64,000 bases of DNA from Tatumella sp. JGM118 (GTDB taxonomy: Bacteria; Pseudomonadota; Gammaproteobacteria; Enterobacterales; Enterobacteriaceae): NCBI RefSeq assembly GCF_018257515.1, contig NZ_JAERJR010000002.1:248001-312000 (forward strand). The letters are read 5' to 3'. Position 1 is the first letter of the stretch, and every line of letters starts with the position of its first letter. A program made the position numbers and the translations under genes. Below the pieces are notes generated by a model. It ran no database searches, was not told the DNA's origin, and worked only from the letters and a program-made list of their open reading frames with translations. This document shows, piece after piece, positions 8,951 through 17,979 of this stretch.

Positions 8951-10004
8951 TACTGCCACGCCCGGCGGCGCTGGCCACGGGCAAACCCCGCCAAAGAAGG
9001 CATCAGTCCCCGGCCGGTGCAGCCTCCGGAAATGCGGGGCCGTGAGAGGCTCTGTCCCGGGGGCAAATACAGTCGTTCCCGGCCCCAGGTTTCCAGGGGC
9101 TCCATCGAATAACGGCATTAGCTAGTGCGGCTTCCCGATGCGCGGGGCTGTTTGAGGCTCTGTCCCTGGGCAAATACAGTGATTCCCGAATCGGTCTGGT
9201 TACCGGTATCCCTGAAGAATAACAGCATCCGCCATTGACCAATGCGGCTTCCCGAAATGCGGGGCCGTGAGAGGAGCTGTGCCCCGGGGTAAATACAGCC
9301 ATGTCCGAATCGGTCTGGTTACCGGTGTCCCCGCAGAATAACGGCATCAGCCATTAGCTAGTGCGGCTTCCCGATGCGCGGGGCCTTTTGAGGCTCTGTG
9401 GCGGGGGCAAACGTATTCATGCCTGGCCCGCTTCGGTTACCCGGGCCCCTATCGGATACGGTTACCAGACTTTCCATAGAATAATGGCATCAGCCATTAA
9501 CCAATGTGGCTTCCCGAAATGCGTGGCCGTTACAGACTCTGTTCCGGGGGGCAAACACAGTTATCCCCGGCCCGCTTCGGTTAGCGGTATTACTCCCTGT
9601 CTGATCGGGCGGAAAGACGCTTTCTAAAGCCGTTCCCGGGATGATCGGGCAGGGGCAGTATTCCGAAGCCACTGGCGGACAACATTCACCGAAGTTTTTG
9701 CTACACTGGCGGTAACGGCACGGCAATACGTGTTGCCTGGCGATTTTACCCGGGCCGACCCGTGCTTATCACCGGGCGGCTGGTCTGCACTGGAACCAAC
9801 GCGGGCAGGGGCTTCCGGACGTGCCGTATTTTCTGTTTATCTGCCGCAGGTCCGGTCTGCACCGGGGCTTCCGGGGCCCGGGCTCCGTCATCCGGTACCT
9901 GCAAAACAACTGACATCGATTTTATTTGAATGACACACTGACTCCGACGGGCAGTGTGCCAGCCGGGCCTGGCTGATGCGGGCCGGGACTGTGAGAGGAC
10001 AACT
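8951..10004. other. Long repeat-rich intergenic region
   Basis: About 1 kb without a credible gene. Most of it (9019-9610) is a degenerate tandem array described separately. Open frames on the minus strand across the array encode repetitive Pro/Arg-rich peptides and have no ribosome-binding sites. The last 250 bp are GC-rich unique sequence leading to the carboxylesterase gene. Confidence 0.6.
9019..9610. repeat. Degenerate tandem array, five units of about 105-143 bp
   Basis: Units begin at about 9019, 9127, 9244, 9363 and 9506. Each starts with a form of GCGGCTTCCCGAAATGCGGG, then GGGGCAAATACAG, and ends with GAATAACGGCATCAGCCATT. Sequence between these blocks varies and unit length is not constant, so the array is old. 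A weak partial unit may start closer to the upstream gene, about 20 bp after its stop codon. No insertion sequence or spacer structure fits. Confidence 0.85.
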
Positions 10005-10619
10005 ATGAGCAAGCAAATTGTAATTCTGTTACACGGCGTAGGCAGTAATGGTGCAGACCTGCAGGGATTGGGAGATTTCTGGGCGGAGTCGTTTCCGGGA
10101 CTGACCTGCATCGCACCCGATGCCCCTTTTCCTTGTGATATGGGGTCCGGCTATCAGTGGTTCAGTGTCAACGGGGTAACCGATGAAAACCGTCCGGCGC
10201 GGATTGCCGAAGCCAGAACGTCGTTCGATGCGGCCCTGCAAAAGATTTTCAGTCAGTACGGTATCACGCCGGAGGATGAAGTGGTCCTGACCGGTTTTTC
10301 TCAGGGCAGTATCATGGCACTGGATGCTCTGGCGAGGGCGGCATTTCCGCTGGCCGGTGTGATCGCATTTTCAGGACGTCTCGCCTCTCCGCCGCCTCTG
10401 CACCCGGCCCCGGGCAGTAAAGTGTTGCTGATCCACGGCCAGGACGATCAGGTGATCCCGTGGACCGAAAGCCGCCATGCAGAGCAACAACTGACCGCGG
10501 CCGGGGTGGAGGTCACCTCGTTCTATCAGCCAGGCGTTCCGCATACGATCTCCGGTGAAGGTGTCGCAGAGGCGACGGACTTTATTCAGCAGTGTTTTGA
10601 TCTGCCGGACGACGAATAA
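10005..10619 (+). CDS. Phospholipase/carboxylesterase family protein, YpfH-like
   Basis: A 204-residue alpha/beta hydrolase of the carboxylesterase/thioesterase (Abhydrolase_2) family. The N terminus has VILLHGVGSNGADL; the nucleophile elbow is GFSQGS (GxSxG, near residue 108). Asp in HGQDDQVIPW and His in GVPHTIS complete the triad. The start is the ATG at 10005, with GAGAGGA in front; an upstream start at 9954 adds residues without similarity. E. coli YpfH has carboxylesterase activity on short acyl esters. No operon partner. Confidence 0.85.
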   Translation: MSKQIVILLHGVGSNGADLQGLGDFWAESFPGLTCIAPDAPFPCDMGSGYQWFSVNGVTDENRPARIAEARTSFDAALQKIFSQYGITPEDEVVLTGFSQGSIMALDALARAAFPLAGVIAFSGRLASPPPLHPAPGSKVLLIHGQDDQVIPWTESRHAEQQLTAAGVEVTSFYQPGVPHTISGEGVAEATDFIQQCFDLPDDE

Positions 10620-11283
10620 GCGACAGTATAGTTAACCAGGAGGCTTCCCCTGGTATGCTGAACAGTGACATGGCCCCCCTGAGTGGGGGGTTACACGAGA
10701 CCCCCGCAACAAGGCTTCACCCGCCAATCTCTTTCAAAGCTCCGTGCTATCCCGCTGACACACCCGCTTTCCGGCATCTGAGAGTGCCGCTGCTGCCATA
10801 TTATCCGCTTACCGAAGATAGGAAATAGGATCGCCGGTCATCATCGGCTGCCCCTTGTTTAATGGCGTCTGACAACTTCATTTAAGAAAATCTCTGTCGT
10901 CCCGGCGAAGGGTCTTGTCATTTTACGGGGCAAACATGCCCTGATGTGGCGCATCAGGCGTCCGTGGTCGCAGAGAAATACCGCAGGATCAGGGGATTCG
11001 AAGATGGCACATAAAATGCAATATCATATATGGTATCCGATATCTTATGTCAGTCCGGCACAGCGAATTAATCCGTGGGCCTTAACCGGTGTAAGAGTGA
11101 AAATCGTTACCGGGGTAATGAGCCCCGCTCGGGGAACAGACCGGTTCTGTTACCACGCCAGCAATACCGGCTGAGACCCTGTCCGCCAGGATAATGACTC
11201 TGCCTGTGGTCATCTGCCGGCGGGGGATCTCTCCGTTGCGGAGAACGTTTACTGAGATGACTTTTAACAGACAGGAAAAAGTG
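10620..11283. other. Intergenic region upstream of the hydroxyproline epimerase gene
   Basis: About 660 bp with no convincing gene. Two hairpins follow the esterase gene: ACCAGG/CCTGGT arms at 10635-10654, and a C6/G6 stem at 10674-10690. Near 11020 an AT-rich stretch with ATATCATATATGGTATCC resembles palindromic operators of GntR-type regulators, which often control proline racemase-family operons; this is inference. Confidence 0.5.
10674..10690. terminator. GC hairpin after the carboxylesterase gene
   Basis: CCCCCC and GGGGGG arms flank a five-base loop about 55 bp downstream of the stop codon. It is followed by TTACACG rather than a T-run, so intrinsic termination is uncertain. Confidence 0.35.
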
Positions 11284-12213
11284 ATGAAGCGTATTTCGAT
11301 TATCGACTCGCATACCGGCGGGGAACCTACCAGGCTCGTCATCGATGGTTTTCCGGATACCGGTAACGGGTCGATGAAACAACGGATGGATATACTCTCC
11401 GCCCGGCATGATGACTTCAGGCGAACATGCATTTTGGAACCCAGAGGCAACGATATTCTGGTGGGCGCTTTACTCTGTACTCCTGTTGACAGTACCGCCT
11501 GTGCAGGCGTGATTTTCTTTAATAATACCGGCTATCTGGGCATGTGTGGACACGGAACCATCGGGCTGGTGCGTTCGCTGGCCTATATGGGAAAAATTAC
11601 GGCGGGTAGTCATAAGATTGAAACACCGGTCGGGACGGTGACGGCCATTCTCCATGAGGATCATTCTGTCAGTGTCCGTAATGTCTCATCCTGGCGTTTT
11701 AAGAAAGACGTTGACGTTCAGACACCGTCTTTCGGCACCATCACGGGGGATATAGCCTGGGGCGGTAACTGGTTTTTCCTGGTGAATAACCCAGGTATGG
11801 CCGTTTCAAAAGAAAATATTCCTCAGCTGACGGTGTTATCGCTGGAATTGCAGAGCGAGCTGAAGCGGCAGGGGATTTGCGGAGAAAACGGGGCGCTGAT
11901 CGATCATATCGAACTTTTTGCGGCTGACGCTATGGCCGATAGCCGCAATTTTGTGATGTGCCCCGGAGGAAGCTATGACCGTTCGCCGTGCGGTACAGGG
12001 ACCAGCGCAAAACTGGCCTGCCTGGCAGCCGACGGAAAATTAGCACCAGGAACACTCTGGCGACAGGCCGGCATCACCGGCAGCGTGTTCGAAGCTTACT
12101 ATGAGGCCGCCGAAGAAGGCATACAGCCGGTGATCCGCGGAAATGCCTGGGTCTGTGCAGAAACCACTCTGCTGATGGATGAGGATGACCCTTTTGCGGG
12201 GGGGATCGTATAA
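11284..12213 (+). CDS. 4-hydroxyproline 2-epimerase (proline racemase family)
   Basis: A 309-residue enzyme expected to interconvert trans-4-hydroxy-L-proline and cis-4-hydroxy-D-proline. The two catalytic cysteines are both present: Cys88 in [10 protein letters not shown] and Cys236 in [10 protein letters not shown]. That excludes the dehydratase branch, in which the first Cys is replaced. The N terminus [11 protein letters not shown] is the family signature. The start is the ATG at 11284, with AGGA at 11273; a longer frame from 11194 has no family similarity. A DadA-like oxidase follows 215 bp later on the same strand, consistent with hydroxyproline catabolism. Proline racemase activity cannot be excluded from sequence. 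Confidence 0.85.
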   Translation: MKRISIIDSHTGGEPTRLVIDGFPDTGNGSMKQRMDILSARHDDFRRTCILEPRGNDILVGALLCTPVDSTACAGVIFFNNTGYLGMCGHGTIGLVRSLAYMGKITAGSHKIETPVGTVTAILHEDHSVSVRNVSSWRFKKDVDVQTPSFGTITGDIAWGGNWFFLVNNPGMAVSKENIPQLTVLSLELQSELKRQGICGENGALIDHIELFAADAMADSRNFVMCPGGSYDRSPCGTGTSAKLACLAADGKLAPGTLWRQAGITGSVFEAYYEAAEEGIQPVIRGNAWVCAETTLLMDEDDPFAGGIV

Positions 12214-12428
12214 ACCGGAGACGAGGGCGGTCCAGTGGTAAAGATGGCCGGGAAAGCCCCTCCGTCAGGGGGTTACTCATCAGTTAGCCGGGTAAAAAGT
12301 CGTGCAACACTGTTAACTGCGACACTTTATTCTGCAACAGACCGGACGTGCCGAGGATTTTGCTGCCGGAAGGGCGCTGATGCACCTTCCTGTAAATGCC
12401 GGCACGGAATAATATCAGAGGCTTAGCT

Positions 12429-13670
12429 ATGAAAAAAGTGACTGTCATCGGTGCCGGCATTGTCGGCCTTTCCGTGGCTTATCACCTGCAGAAACAGGGC
12501 GCAGACGTTACCGTAATCGATAAAGACCCTGCCGGGGATAAGGTGTCCTTCGGCAATGCCGGCTCGATTGCCGTGATGGAAGTGAATCCGGCGGCCATGC
12601 CGGGCGTGTTTATGAAAGTGCCCGGCTGGATGCTGGATCCCCTGGGGCCATTGTCGCTGCGTCCCGCACACTCACTGAAAATGTTACCGTGGCTGTATCG
12701 TTTTTATAAAGCCGGCCGAAAAAATGCCGGGCTACCGCTCCATCAGGCGCTGGCTGCGCTTAACCGACGGGCGTTTGATGATTTACAATCCATGCTGGCA
12801 GATACGGGGCTGAGCGGCGAGTTACACCGTAAGGGGGCATTGATCGTCTATGAGAGTGACGCCGGGTTTGAGGCGGATAAATCGGTCTGGGAAATGCGTA
12901 AGCGAGCCGGTGTGGAAGCTCACTCTCTGTCGTCGGAGGAAGCCCGGCAGCTTGAGCCTGATCTCGGCAGCCGGGTCCGTCATGGGGTATTTGCCCCACA
13001 GGCCGGAGTGGTCAGTGACCCGAAAGTACTGACAGATAAACTTCGTGAATGGCTGGCGGGCCATGGGGTCAGGATCCTGCGGGGGGAAGTGACGGGGATC
13101 AGGCCTGCTGCGCACGGAACTCAGCAGGTTCTGCTGAGTAATGATCTGCGGATTGACGCCGATGATGTCGTTATCGCGGCGGGAGTCTGGTCGCAAGCGT
13201 TAACCCGTCAGCTGGGGGAGCAATGTTGCCTGGAAAGTGAACGGGGATACAATACGACGCTGAAGGACCCTCAGGTCTCGCTCTCCCGCGAAGTTATTTT
13301 TGCCGAGCGGAAATTTGTCATCACCCCGCTGAGCTGTGGCCTGCGTATCGGCGGGGCAGCGGAATTCGGGGGGATCTCCAGCCCGCCGAATTACCAGCGT
13401 TCAGAGGCATTGGTCACGCTGGCTAAAATGTACCTGCCGGGCCTGGATTCCGGGCGAGGGATACCCTGGGCAGGGCACCGGCCAAGTACGCCGGACAGTC
13501 TGCCGGTAATCGGACCTTCGCTGGCACATAAACATGTGTTCTATGCCTTCGGCCATGGACACCTCGGGTTAACGCAATGTGCGACAACCGGACAGTTAAT
13601 TGCAGATTTAGTCTATGGCCACCCCCCCGCCGTCGATCTCACTCCCTATTCGATTGCGCGATTTCAGTAA
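12429..13670 (+). CDS. FAD-dependent D-amino acid dehydrogenase, probably D-hydroxyproline dehydrogenase
   Basis: A 413-residue DAO/DadA-family flavoprotein. The dinucleotide-binding motif VIGAGIVGLSVAYHL is at residues 5-20, and the FAD-contacting C-terminal segment GHGHLGLTQCATTG is near 378. The start at 12429 follows CAGAGG; an upstream ATG adds eleven unrelated residues. Directly after the 4-hydroxyproline epimerase gene, it fits oxidation of cis-4-hydroxy-D-proline to the pyrroline, passing electrons to the respiratory chain. The next enzymes (deaminase, ketoglutarate semialdehyde dehydrogenase) are not in this window. General DadA activity on D-amino acids is the alternative. Its last codons are duplicated downstream. 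Confidence 0.8.
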   Translation: MKKVTVIGAGIVGLSVAYHLQKQGADVTVIDKDPAGDKVSFGNAGSIAVMEVNPAAMPGVFMKVPGWMLDPLGPLSLRPAHSLKMLPWLYRFYKAGRKNAGLPLHQALAALNRRAFDDLQSMLADTGLSGELHRKGALIVYESDAGFEADKSVWEMRKRAGVEAHSLSSEEARQLEPDLGSRVRHGVFAPQAGVVSDPKVLTDKLREWLAGHGVRILRGEVTGIRPAAHGTQQVLLSNDLRIDADDVVIAAGVWSQALTRQLGEQCCLESERGYNTTLKDPQVSLSREVIFAERKFVITPLSCGLRIGGAAEFGGISSPPNYQRSEALVTLAKMYLPGLDSGRGIPWAGHRPSTPDSLPVIGPSLAHKHVFYAFGHGHLGLTQCATTGQLIADLVYGHPPAVDLTPYSIARFQ

Positions 13671-13905
13671 CGGACAAACGCCGGATTACCGCAAGGCTCC
13701 TGCGGCTGAACGGTGGTCTGTACGGGTTGACAGGAGCCCGATCAGGAAGCGTTTTACCGCACAGCCGTACGGGGAGAAATGAACGATTTCAGTAACGAAC
13801 AAACGCCCGGATGACCGGAGGGCTCTGCGGCTGAACGGTGGACAGGCTGTACCGGGGACTGTTCAGGAAGCGTTTTCACGTACCGGCCTCTGAGAGCGCA
13901 ACCAG
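13659..13905. repeat. Tandem duplication of about 125 bp spanning the 3' end of the dehydrogenase gene
   Basis: Copy 1 starts at 13659 inside the last codons of the dehydrogenase gene and includes its stop codon; copy 2 starts at 13784. Both begin CGATTTCAGTAACG and share CTGCGGCTGAACGGTGG and TCAGGAAGCGTTTT in the same order with substitutions and small indels between. Copy 2 therefore holds a non-coding replica of the gene's terminal four codons. Confidence 0.85.
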
Positions 13906-14040
13906 GCCAACGGATGTTGCCTTTCGGTTCGGTGCTGAAAATCGTTAAAAATGGAATGATCTGTATTCCCTTTTTCGTCTACGGAAATCTCACGGGCAGG
14001 CCGGGGGTTCCGTAAAGCTTTCAGCGTTGGGCCGCAGATA
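13906..14040. other. Unassigned intergenic sequence before the IS200 remnant
   Basis: About 135 bp between the tandem duplication and the IS200-like left end. No gene, hairpin or repeat stands out. Confidence 0.4.
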
Positions 14041-14119
14041 AAAACCCCTTTTGATTTGTTAAACCCCCTTGCGGTCTGGCAACTGCAAAGGTTTAACAGG
14101 ACATCAAAAGGGGGGCCCG

Positions 14120-14338
14120 GTGAGGACCGAAAAGAGCTTAGCGTATATCCGATGGCACTGTAAATATCACAGCGTTGTCGCCCCTAAGTACCGAAGACAG
14201 ATCTTTTATGGAGAGCGGCGAAGGCAATAGGGAAAATATTAAGAAAGCTGTGTGAATAAAAAAAGTGAATATCCCGGAAGCAGAATGTCGCTTCATATGT
14301 TTTTGGATATCCCGACCAGGATGAGTGTATCTAATCCA
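14120..14338 (+). pseudogene. tnpA: IS200-type transposase tnpA fragment, frameshifted
   Basis: Translation from GTG 14120 gives a run with EKSLAYIRWHCKYHSVVAPK and YRRQIFYGERRR, matching the N terminus of IS200 TnpA (EKSLAHTRWNCKYHIVFAPK, from memory). In-frame stops follow (after RRRQ, and twice after KLCE). Similarity resumes in another frame with LHMFLDIPTRMSVS, corresponding to the HIHMLLEIPPKMSVS region. The HUH histidine motif is damaged and the catalytic Tyr region is missing. Clearly inactive. Confidence 0.8.
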
Positions 14339-14357
14339 AAATATACGTCAGGTTGCG

Positions 14358-14403
14358 ATGCGCCTGTCAGGACGCTGCGGGTAAGAAAGCCTGACAGGCG
14401 CAT
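14358..14403. repeat. Perfect 14-bp inverted repeat hairpin
   Basis: ATGCGCCTGTCAGG (14358-14371) and its exact complement CCTGACAGGCGCAT (14390-14403) enclose an 18-nt loop. There is no T-tract on either side. It may be the right-end structure of the IS remnant or a terminator for the lysE-type gene that ends 75 bp away. Confidence 0.85.
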
Positions 14404-14477
14404 TTGAAAAATCTCCGTCTGTGCCGGAGGATATTTATTACCTGGCGGTGGCTCCGGCCAAAGGCCGGCGAACGTGC

Positions 14478-15122
14478 CTAACGGCGGGTCAGCGCCAGGC
14501 GGATCCCTAAACCGATAAAGGCGGTCCCCACGATCCTGTCCATCACCCGCTGCAAACGCTGATTTCCTGCAAATTTATCAGAAGCTCCGCCGGCCAGCAG
14601 CGCGCAGGAGATATCGACCATAAAGGCGACCAGGGCATAGGTCATGCCGAGGATCAGGAAAGAGGCGGTCTGATGCGCACCATGCGGTGTAACAAACTGC
14701 GGGAAGAAAGAGATAAAGAAAAGTAATACTTTAGGGTTGGTCAGTGTGGTGATAAAGCCCTTACACAGCAAACTGCCGGCGGCAATGCCGTTCACCGGAA
14801 CCACTGTTTCTGCAGGGGATGAGGCCTGTTTCCTGAAGGTCGACAGGATCATCTTTGCCCCGAGGAAGACCAGATACAAAGCACCGAGGAATTTCACTAT
14901 CGAAAACATCAGTGGTGACGCGGCGATCACCGCAGTCAGTCCCAGGGTACTGGCCAGCGCATGGGTACAGCTCCCCAGCGCTACGCCGCTGGCAGAAAAG
15001 AATCCGGCACGTCGGCCATTGACCACACTTTGTCCGATCACATAAGCCATATCCGGGCCGGGGGTGACTGACAGCAGAAAAACAGATAACACAAAAACGC
15101 TATAGCTGGTGATATCGAACAT
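14478..15122 (-). CDS. LysE/RhtB family amino acid exporter
   Basis: A 214-residue inner-membrane protein with about six hydrophobic segments. The N-terminal signature LLSVTPGPDMAYVIGQSV (residues 17-34) and the TLTNPKVLLFFISFFPQF segment (about 128-145) are diagnostic for RhtB/LysE exporters. Length is normal for the family. Such proteins export homoserine, threonine, leucine or other amino acids; the substrate here is not deducible. It lies beside, but not clearly within, the rut operon, being separated from rutG by a terminator-like hairpin. Confidence 0.88.
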   Translation of the reverse strand: MFDITSYSVFVLSVFLLSVTPGPDMAYVIGQSVVNGRRAGFFSASGVALGSCTHALASTLGLTAVIAASPLMFSIVKFLGALYLVFLGAKMILSTFRKQASSPAETVVPVNGIAAGSLLCKGFITTLTNPKVLLFFISFFPQFVTPHGAHQTASFLILGMTYALVAFMVDISCALLAGGASDKFAGNQRLQRVMDRIVGTAFIGLGIRLALTRR

Positions 15123-15204
15123 CGTGTCCTCAGTAAGACAGAAGGGGCCTGTGCAGGATACTATCGCAGAAAGTTAACTAAATCTTAATTAACGTCACCG
15201 AAAA

Positions 15205-15237
15205 TTTCTTACCGCCCCGGGGTGAAGCGGTAAGAAA
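15205..15237 (-). terminator. Rho-independent terminator of the rut operon
   Basis: A perfect 10-bp stem, TTTCTTACCG with CGGTAAGAAA, lies 18 bp downstream of the rutG stop codon. Read on the minus strand it runs into TTTT at 15204-15201. It separates rutG from the lysE-type gene. Confidence 0.65.
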
Positions 15238-15254
15238 CGGCGTGGAAACGAAGG

Positions 15255-16580
15255 TTATCGGGCACGGCCGGGGAGGCTGGCATCTTGCCCGGTTTTTTTA
15301 CGCGGATAACTTAAGAAGGCATTAAGCAGGATGGCGCCAAAGGTGGCCGTACCGATACCGCTCAGGGTAAAGCTGCCGATATTCAGGGAGAAGTTACCGG
15401 CACCCAGCACCAGCGTCACTGCGACCATGATCAGATGGTTATTACGACTCAGGTCGACCTGATGCTGTACCCAGATACGCGCCCCGGAAACCGCAATCAG
15501 ACCGAAAACGACCACCGAGGCTCCCCCAATCACCGGTGCGGGAATGGTGTGGATTAAGGCCCCGAACTTCGGTGAAAAACCGAGTAACAGTGCGATCACG
15601 GCCGCCGCGACAAAGGCCAGCGTGGAATAGACTTTGGTGATCGCCATCACGCCGATATTTTCGGCGTAGGTGGTAACGCCACAGCCCCCGACTGCGCCGG
15701 ATAACAGTGTCGCCAGACCGTCAGCAAAAAAGGCGCGCCCGGTCCAGGGGGGCATATCATTACCGGTCATACCGGCGACCGCTTTCAGATGACCGAGGTT
15801 TTCGGCCACCAGGATGATCGCCACCGGCGCAATCATAATCATCGCCTGAAGGTCGAATACCGGTGCCGTGGTCGCCGGTAGCCCGAACCATGGTGCTGAG
15901 GCCAGCGCGGAGAAGTCCACCGGTTTCCCCAGCCCCAGACCGTTGGTCAGCAGGGCATAGATGGCCCAGGCCAGGCAGAGGCCGGTCAGCAGTAATAACC
16001 GCTGTACAATTCCGCGGGTAAAAACCGCTACCAGGCCGATACAAACCACCGTGATCACCGCCACCCAGCTATCAAACCCGGATCCGGACACACTATGGAT
16101 AGCGACCGGTGCCAGATTAAGGCCGATTGCCATGACCACGGCACCGGTGACGGCCGGCGGCATCAACTTTTCTATCCAGCCCGCGCCGGTTTTCATCACG
16201 ATAAGCCCGATAACGGCATAGACGGCACCACAGGCAATTATCCCCCCCAGCGCCAGTCCCAGATGCGGATTCAGCCCCTGACCGGTAAATCCGGTGACGG
16301 CTATCACCACACCGACAAATGAGGCACTGGACCCGAGATACGCGGGCACCCGGCCACGGGTGATCACAAAGAATAACAGCGTACCGATGCCGGACATCAG
16401 GATACTCAGGTTCGGATCCAGCCCCATCAGCAGGGGCATCAGCACCGTGGCACCAAACATCGCCACCGCGTGCTGTAACCCGAGGATCAGGGTCGGGCCG
16501 GCCGGCAGGGTTTCATCGGGGGCGATCACGCCACCTTCGGGTAATGCCGTTTTTTTTCGCCAAACAGGAAACCAGTTCAT
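15255..16580 (-). CDS. rutG: Pyrimidine permease RutG (NCS2 / uracil-xanthine family)
   Basis: A 441-residue NCS2 nucleobase:cation symporter with about 14 membrane segments. LGLQHAVAMFGATVLMPLLM near residue 33 is the usual TM1 region of UraA/RutG. VGGCGVTTYAENIGVMAITK near 295 is the signature that includes the NCS2 substrate-binding TM10 region. It is the last gene of the rut operon, 55 bp after rutF. It imports uracil or thymine for the Rut pathway. The length equals E. coli RutG (442). Confidence 0.93.
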   Translation of the reverse strand: MNWFPVWRKKTALPEGGVIAPDETLPAGPTLILGLQHAVAMFGATVLMPLLMGLDPNLSILMSGIGTLLFFVITRGRVPAYLGSSASFVGVVIAVTGFTGQGLNPHLGLALGGIIACGAVYAVIGLIVMKTGAGWIEKLMPPAVTGAVVMAIGLNLAPVAIHSVSGSGFDSWVAVITVVCIGLVAVFTRGIVQRLLLLTGLCLAWAIYALLTNGLGLGKPVDFSALASAPWFGLPATTAPVFDLQAMIMIAPVAIILVAENLGHLKAVAGMTGNDMPPWTGRAFFADGLATLLSGAVGGCGVTTYAENIGVMAITKVYSTLAFVAAAVIALLLGFSPKFGALIHTIPAPVIGGASVVVFGLIAVSGARIWVQHQVDLSRNNHLIMVAVTLVLGAGNFSLNIGSFTLSGIGTATFGAILLNAFLSYPRKKTGQDASLPGRAR

Positions 16581-16634
16581 AGACGCTGTACTCCGTGAGA
16601 GTGGAAAAGCAATGAACCCCGAAAACGGGCAATG

Positions 16635-17138
16635 TTAACAGGCATCCTGCCGGATAAGCGGGTGGTAGCGCCGGTCAAACCAGACCAGGCCGTGGGTCAG
16701 CGGGTCACCGGCCAGTGCCAGCACCTCGCAGAACAAAATTTCATGCGTACCCACCGCCACGCTATGGGTAATTTTACAGTCGAAGGAGACCACGGCCCCG
16801 GTCAGCACCGGCGAACCCGTGGTCAGTACAGACCATTGCGCGGCCCGGAAGCGATCTTCCATCGGGGTTTTGCCGCCAAATAACCCGGAAAGTGTTTCAT
16901 GGTCACTGGCCAGCGTGTTCACACACAGCACATCATTTTGCTGAAACACCGGCCAGACCGAGGCCGACCGGTTCAGACAGACCAGCAGTGTCGGCGGGGT
17001 ATCGGTCACACTGCATACCGCCGAGGCGGTAAATCCGGCACGGCCTGCCGGACCGTCGGTGGTAATAATATTAACAGCGGCACCCAGCCGGGACATCGCA
17101 TTCCGGAACTGTTGTTGTTCGATAGGGGGGATCGTCAT
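16635..17138 (-). CDS. rutF: Flavin reductase RutF (FMN reductase for RutA)
   Basis: A 167-residue flavin_reduct-domain protein that supplies reduced FMN to the RutA monooxygenase. The N terminus [20 protein letters not shown] and the segments [15 protein letters not shown] and [12 protein letters not shown] are typical. The start is the ATG at 17138, preceded by GGAG; a longer frame to 17195 would overlap rutD. In E. coli rutE lies between rutD and rutF; here rutF follows rutD directly with a 43-bp gap. Confidence 0.92.
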   Translation of the reverse strand: MTIPPIEQQQFRNAMSRLGAAVNIITTDGPAGRAGFTASAVCSVTDTPPTLLVCLNRSASVWPVFQQNDVLCVNTLASDHETLSGLFGGKTPMEDRFRAAQWSVLTTGSPVLTGAVVSFDCKITHSVAVGTHEILFCEVLALAGDPLTHGLVWFDRRYHPLIRQDAC

Positions 17139-17181
17139 AGTGATTTCTCCGGTGGCTGTCACCTGCTCCGGGCAGGCCCGG

Positions 17182-17967
17182 TCAGACGGTGGCATGCTGC
17201 TGCAGCCAGGGCAGCAGTCGTTGGTTGAACTCTTCGCTGCAGGTCACACTCATGGCATGACCGCCCCGCGCCATGGCGATACACTCTGCCTGCGGTAAGG
17301 CGGCCTCCAGTTCAAGGGAGCAGCCCCAGGGCACCAGCAGATCATCCTGGCTGTACATCAGTAACACCGGCAGTGTCAGCCCGGCGGCCATTGCACTAAA
17401 GTCTGCGGCCATCAATGCCGACAGTCGTCGCAGCAGATTACCGGTTCCCTGAAAATGTTGCAGATGATGGCTATCGGCGGCCTCTGCCTGTTCCTGATGT
17501 GCGGCCAGCCAGTCTGCAGGGTAAAGAAACAGGGGCTGAGCACGGACAAAGGCTTCCACGCCACTGTTCAGCAGCAGATCCTGACGGACCCGGAAACAAC
17601 GCCGGGTATGGGCATTCAGGGTCAGCCACCCGTTCACCACCACCAGGCTTATCACCCGTTCAGGATAGTCCGCCGCCAGCTGCATACCGATCAGTCCGCC
17701 AAGGGCATGCCCCAGCAGACTGAAACGTTGAATACCGTGGGCCGTCAGCGCATCCGCCAGCTCCCGGCTCATCTCCTGCAGGCTGTATGGCTCCGGCAGT
17801 GTGGCCGGATTATTACCGGTGCCGTAATGATCATAGGTCACCAGCCGGTAGCGGGCCTGCAGGCTGGCCCGCTGGGGGGCCCAGAAACTGCCTAGCCCCC
17901 CCAGTCCTGCAGAGAGTACAAGCACCGGGACCCCGGGGGAACTCAGCCCGCTGATTTCAATCTGCAT
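17182..17967 (-). CDS. rutD: Putative carbamate / aminoacrylate hydrolase RutD
   Basis: A 261-residue alpha/beta hydrolase. The N-terminal segment [19 protein letters not shown] is characteristic of RutD. The nucleophile elbow is [10 protein letters not shown], with Ala where a Ser would normally sit (GHxxG), as in RutD proteins. The Asp/His positions are in [10 protein letters not shown] and ARGGHAMSV. RutD speeds breakdown of aminoacrylate to malonic semialdehyde and ammonium or, in later work, of carbamate. It lies 12 bp after rutC. Confidence 0.92.
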   Translation of the reverse strand: MQIEISGLSSPGVPVLVLSAGLGGLGSFWAPQRASLQARYRLVTYDHYGTGNNPATLPEPYSLQEMSRELADALTAHGIQRFSLLGHALGGLIGMQLAADYPERVISLVVVNGWLTLNAHTRRCFRVRQDLLLNSGVEAFVRAQPLFLYPADWLAAHQEQAEAADSHHLQHFQGTGNLLRRLSALMAADFSAMAAGLTLPVLLMYSQDDLLVPWGCSLELEAALPQAECIAMARGGHAMSVTCSEEFNQRLLPWLQQHATV

Positions 17968-17979
17968 AGGCGTGGCCTC

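Larger units (their letters stand above)
14041..14404 (+). mobile_element. IS200/IS605-family insertion sequence remnant
   Basis: The left part has the long imperfect hairpin typical of IS200 left ends: CCCCTTTTGAT at 14045 pairs with ATCAAAAGGGG at 14103, and inner GTTAAACC with GGTTTAAC. The inner loop TTGCGGTCTGGCAACTGCAA is a further stem. In IS200 this structure insulates tnpA from outside transcription. A dead transposase fragment follows, then a 14-bp perfect hairpin that may mark the right end. The second half of tnpA is absent. Confidence 0.75.

Noticed and set aside
9003-9347. Minus-strand frames across the 9-kb array
   Set aside because: They follow the DNA repeat, shift frame between units of unequal length, and lack start signals.
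9019-9610. CRISPR array
   Set aside because: Units exceed 100 bp and are degenerate throughout; there are no short constant repeats with unique spacers and no cas genes.
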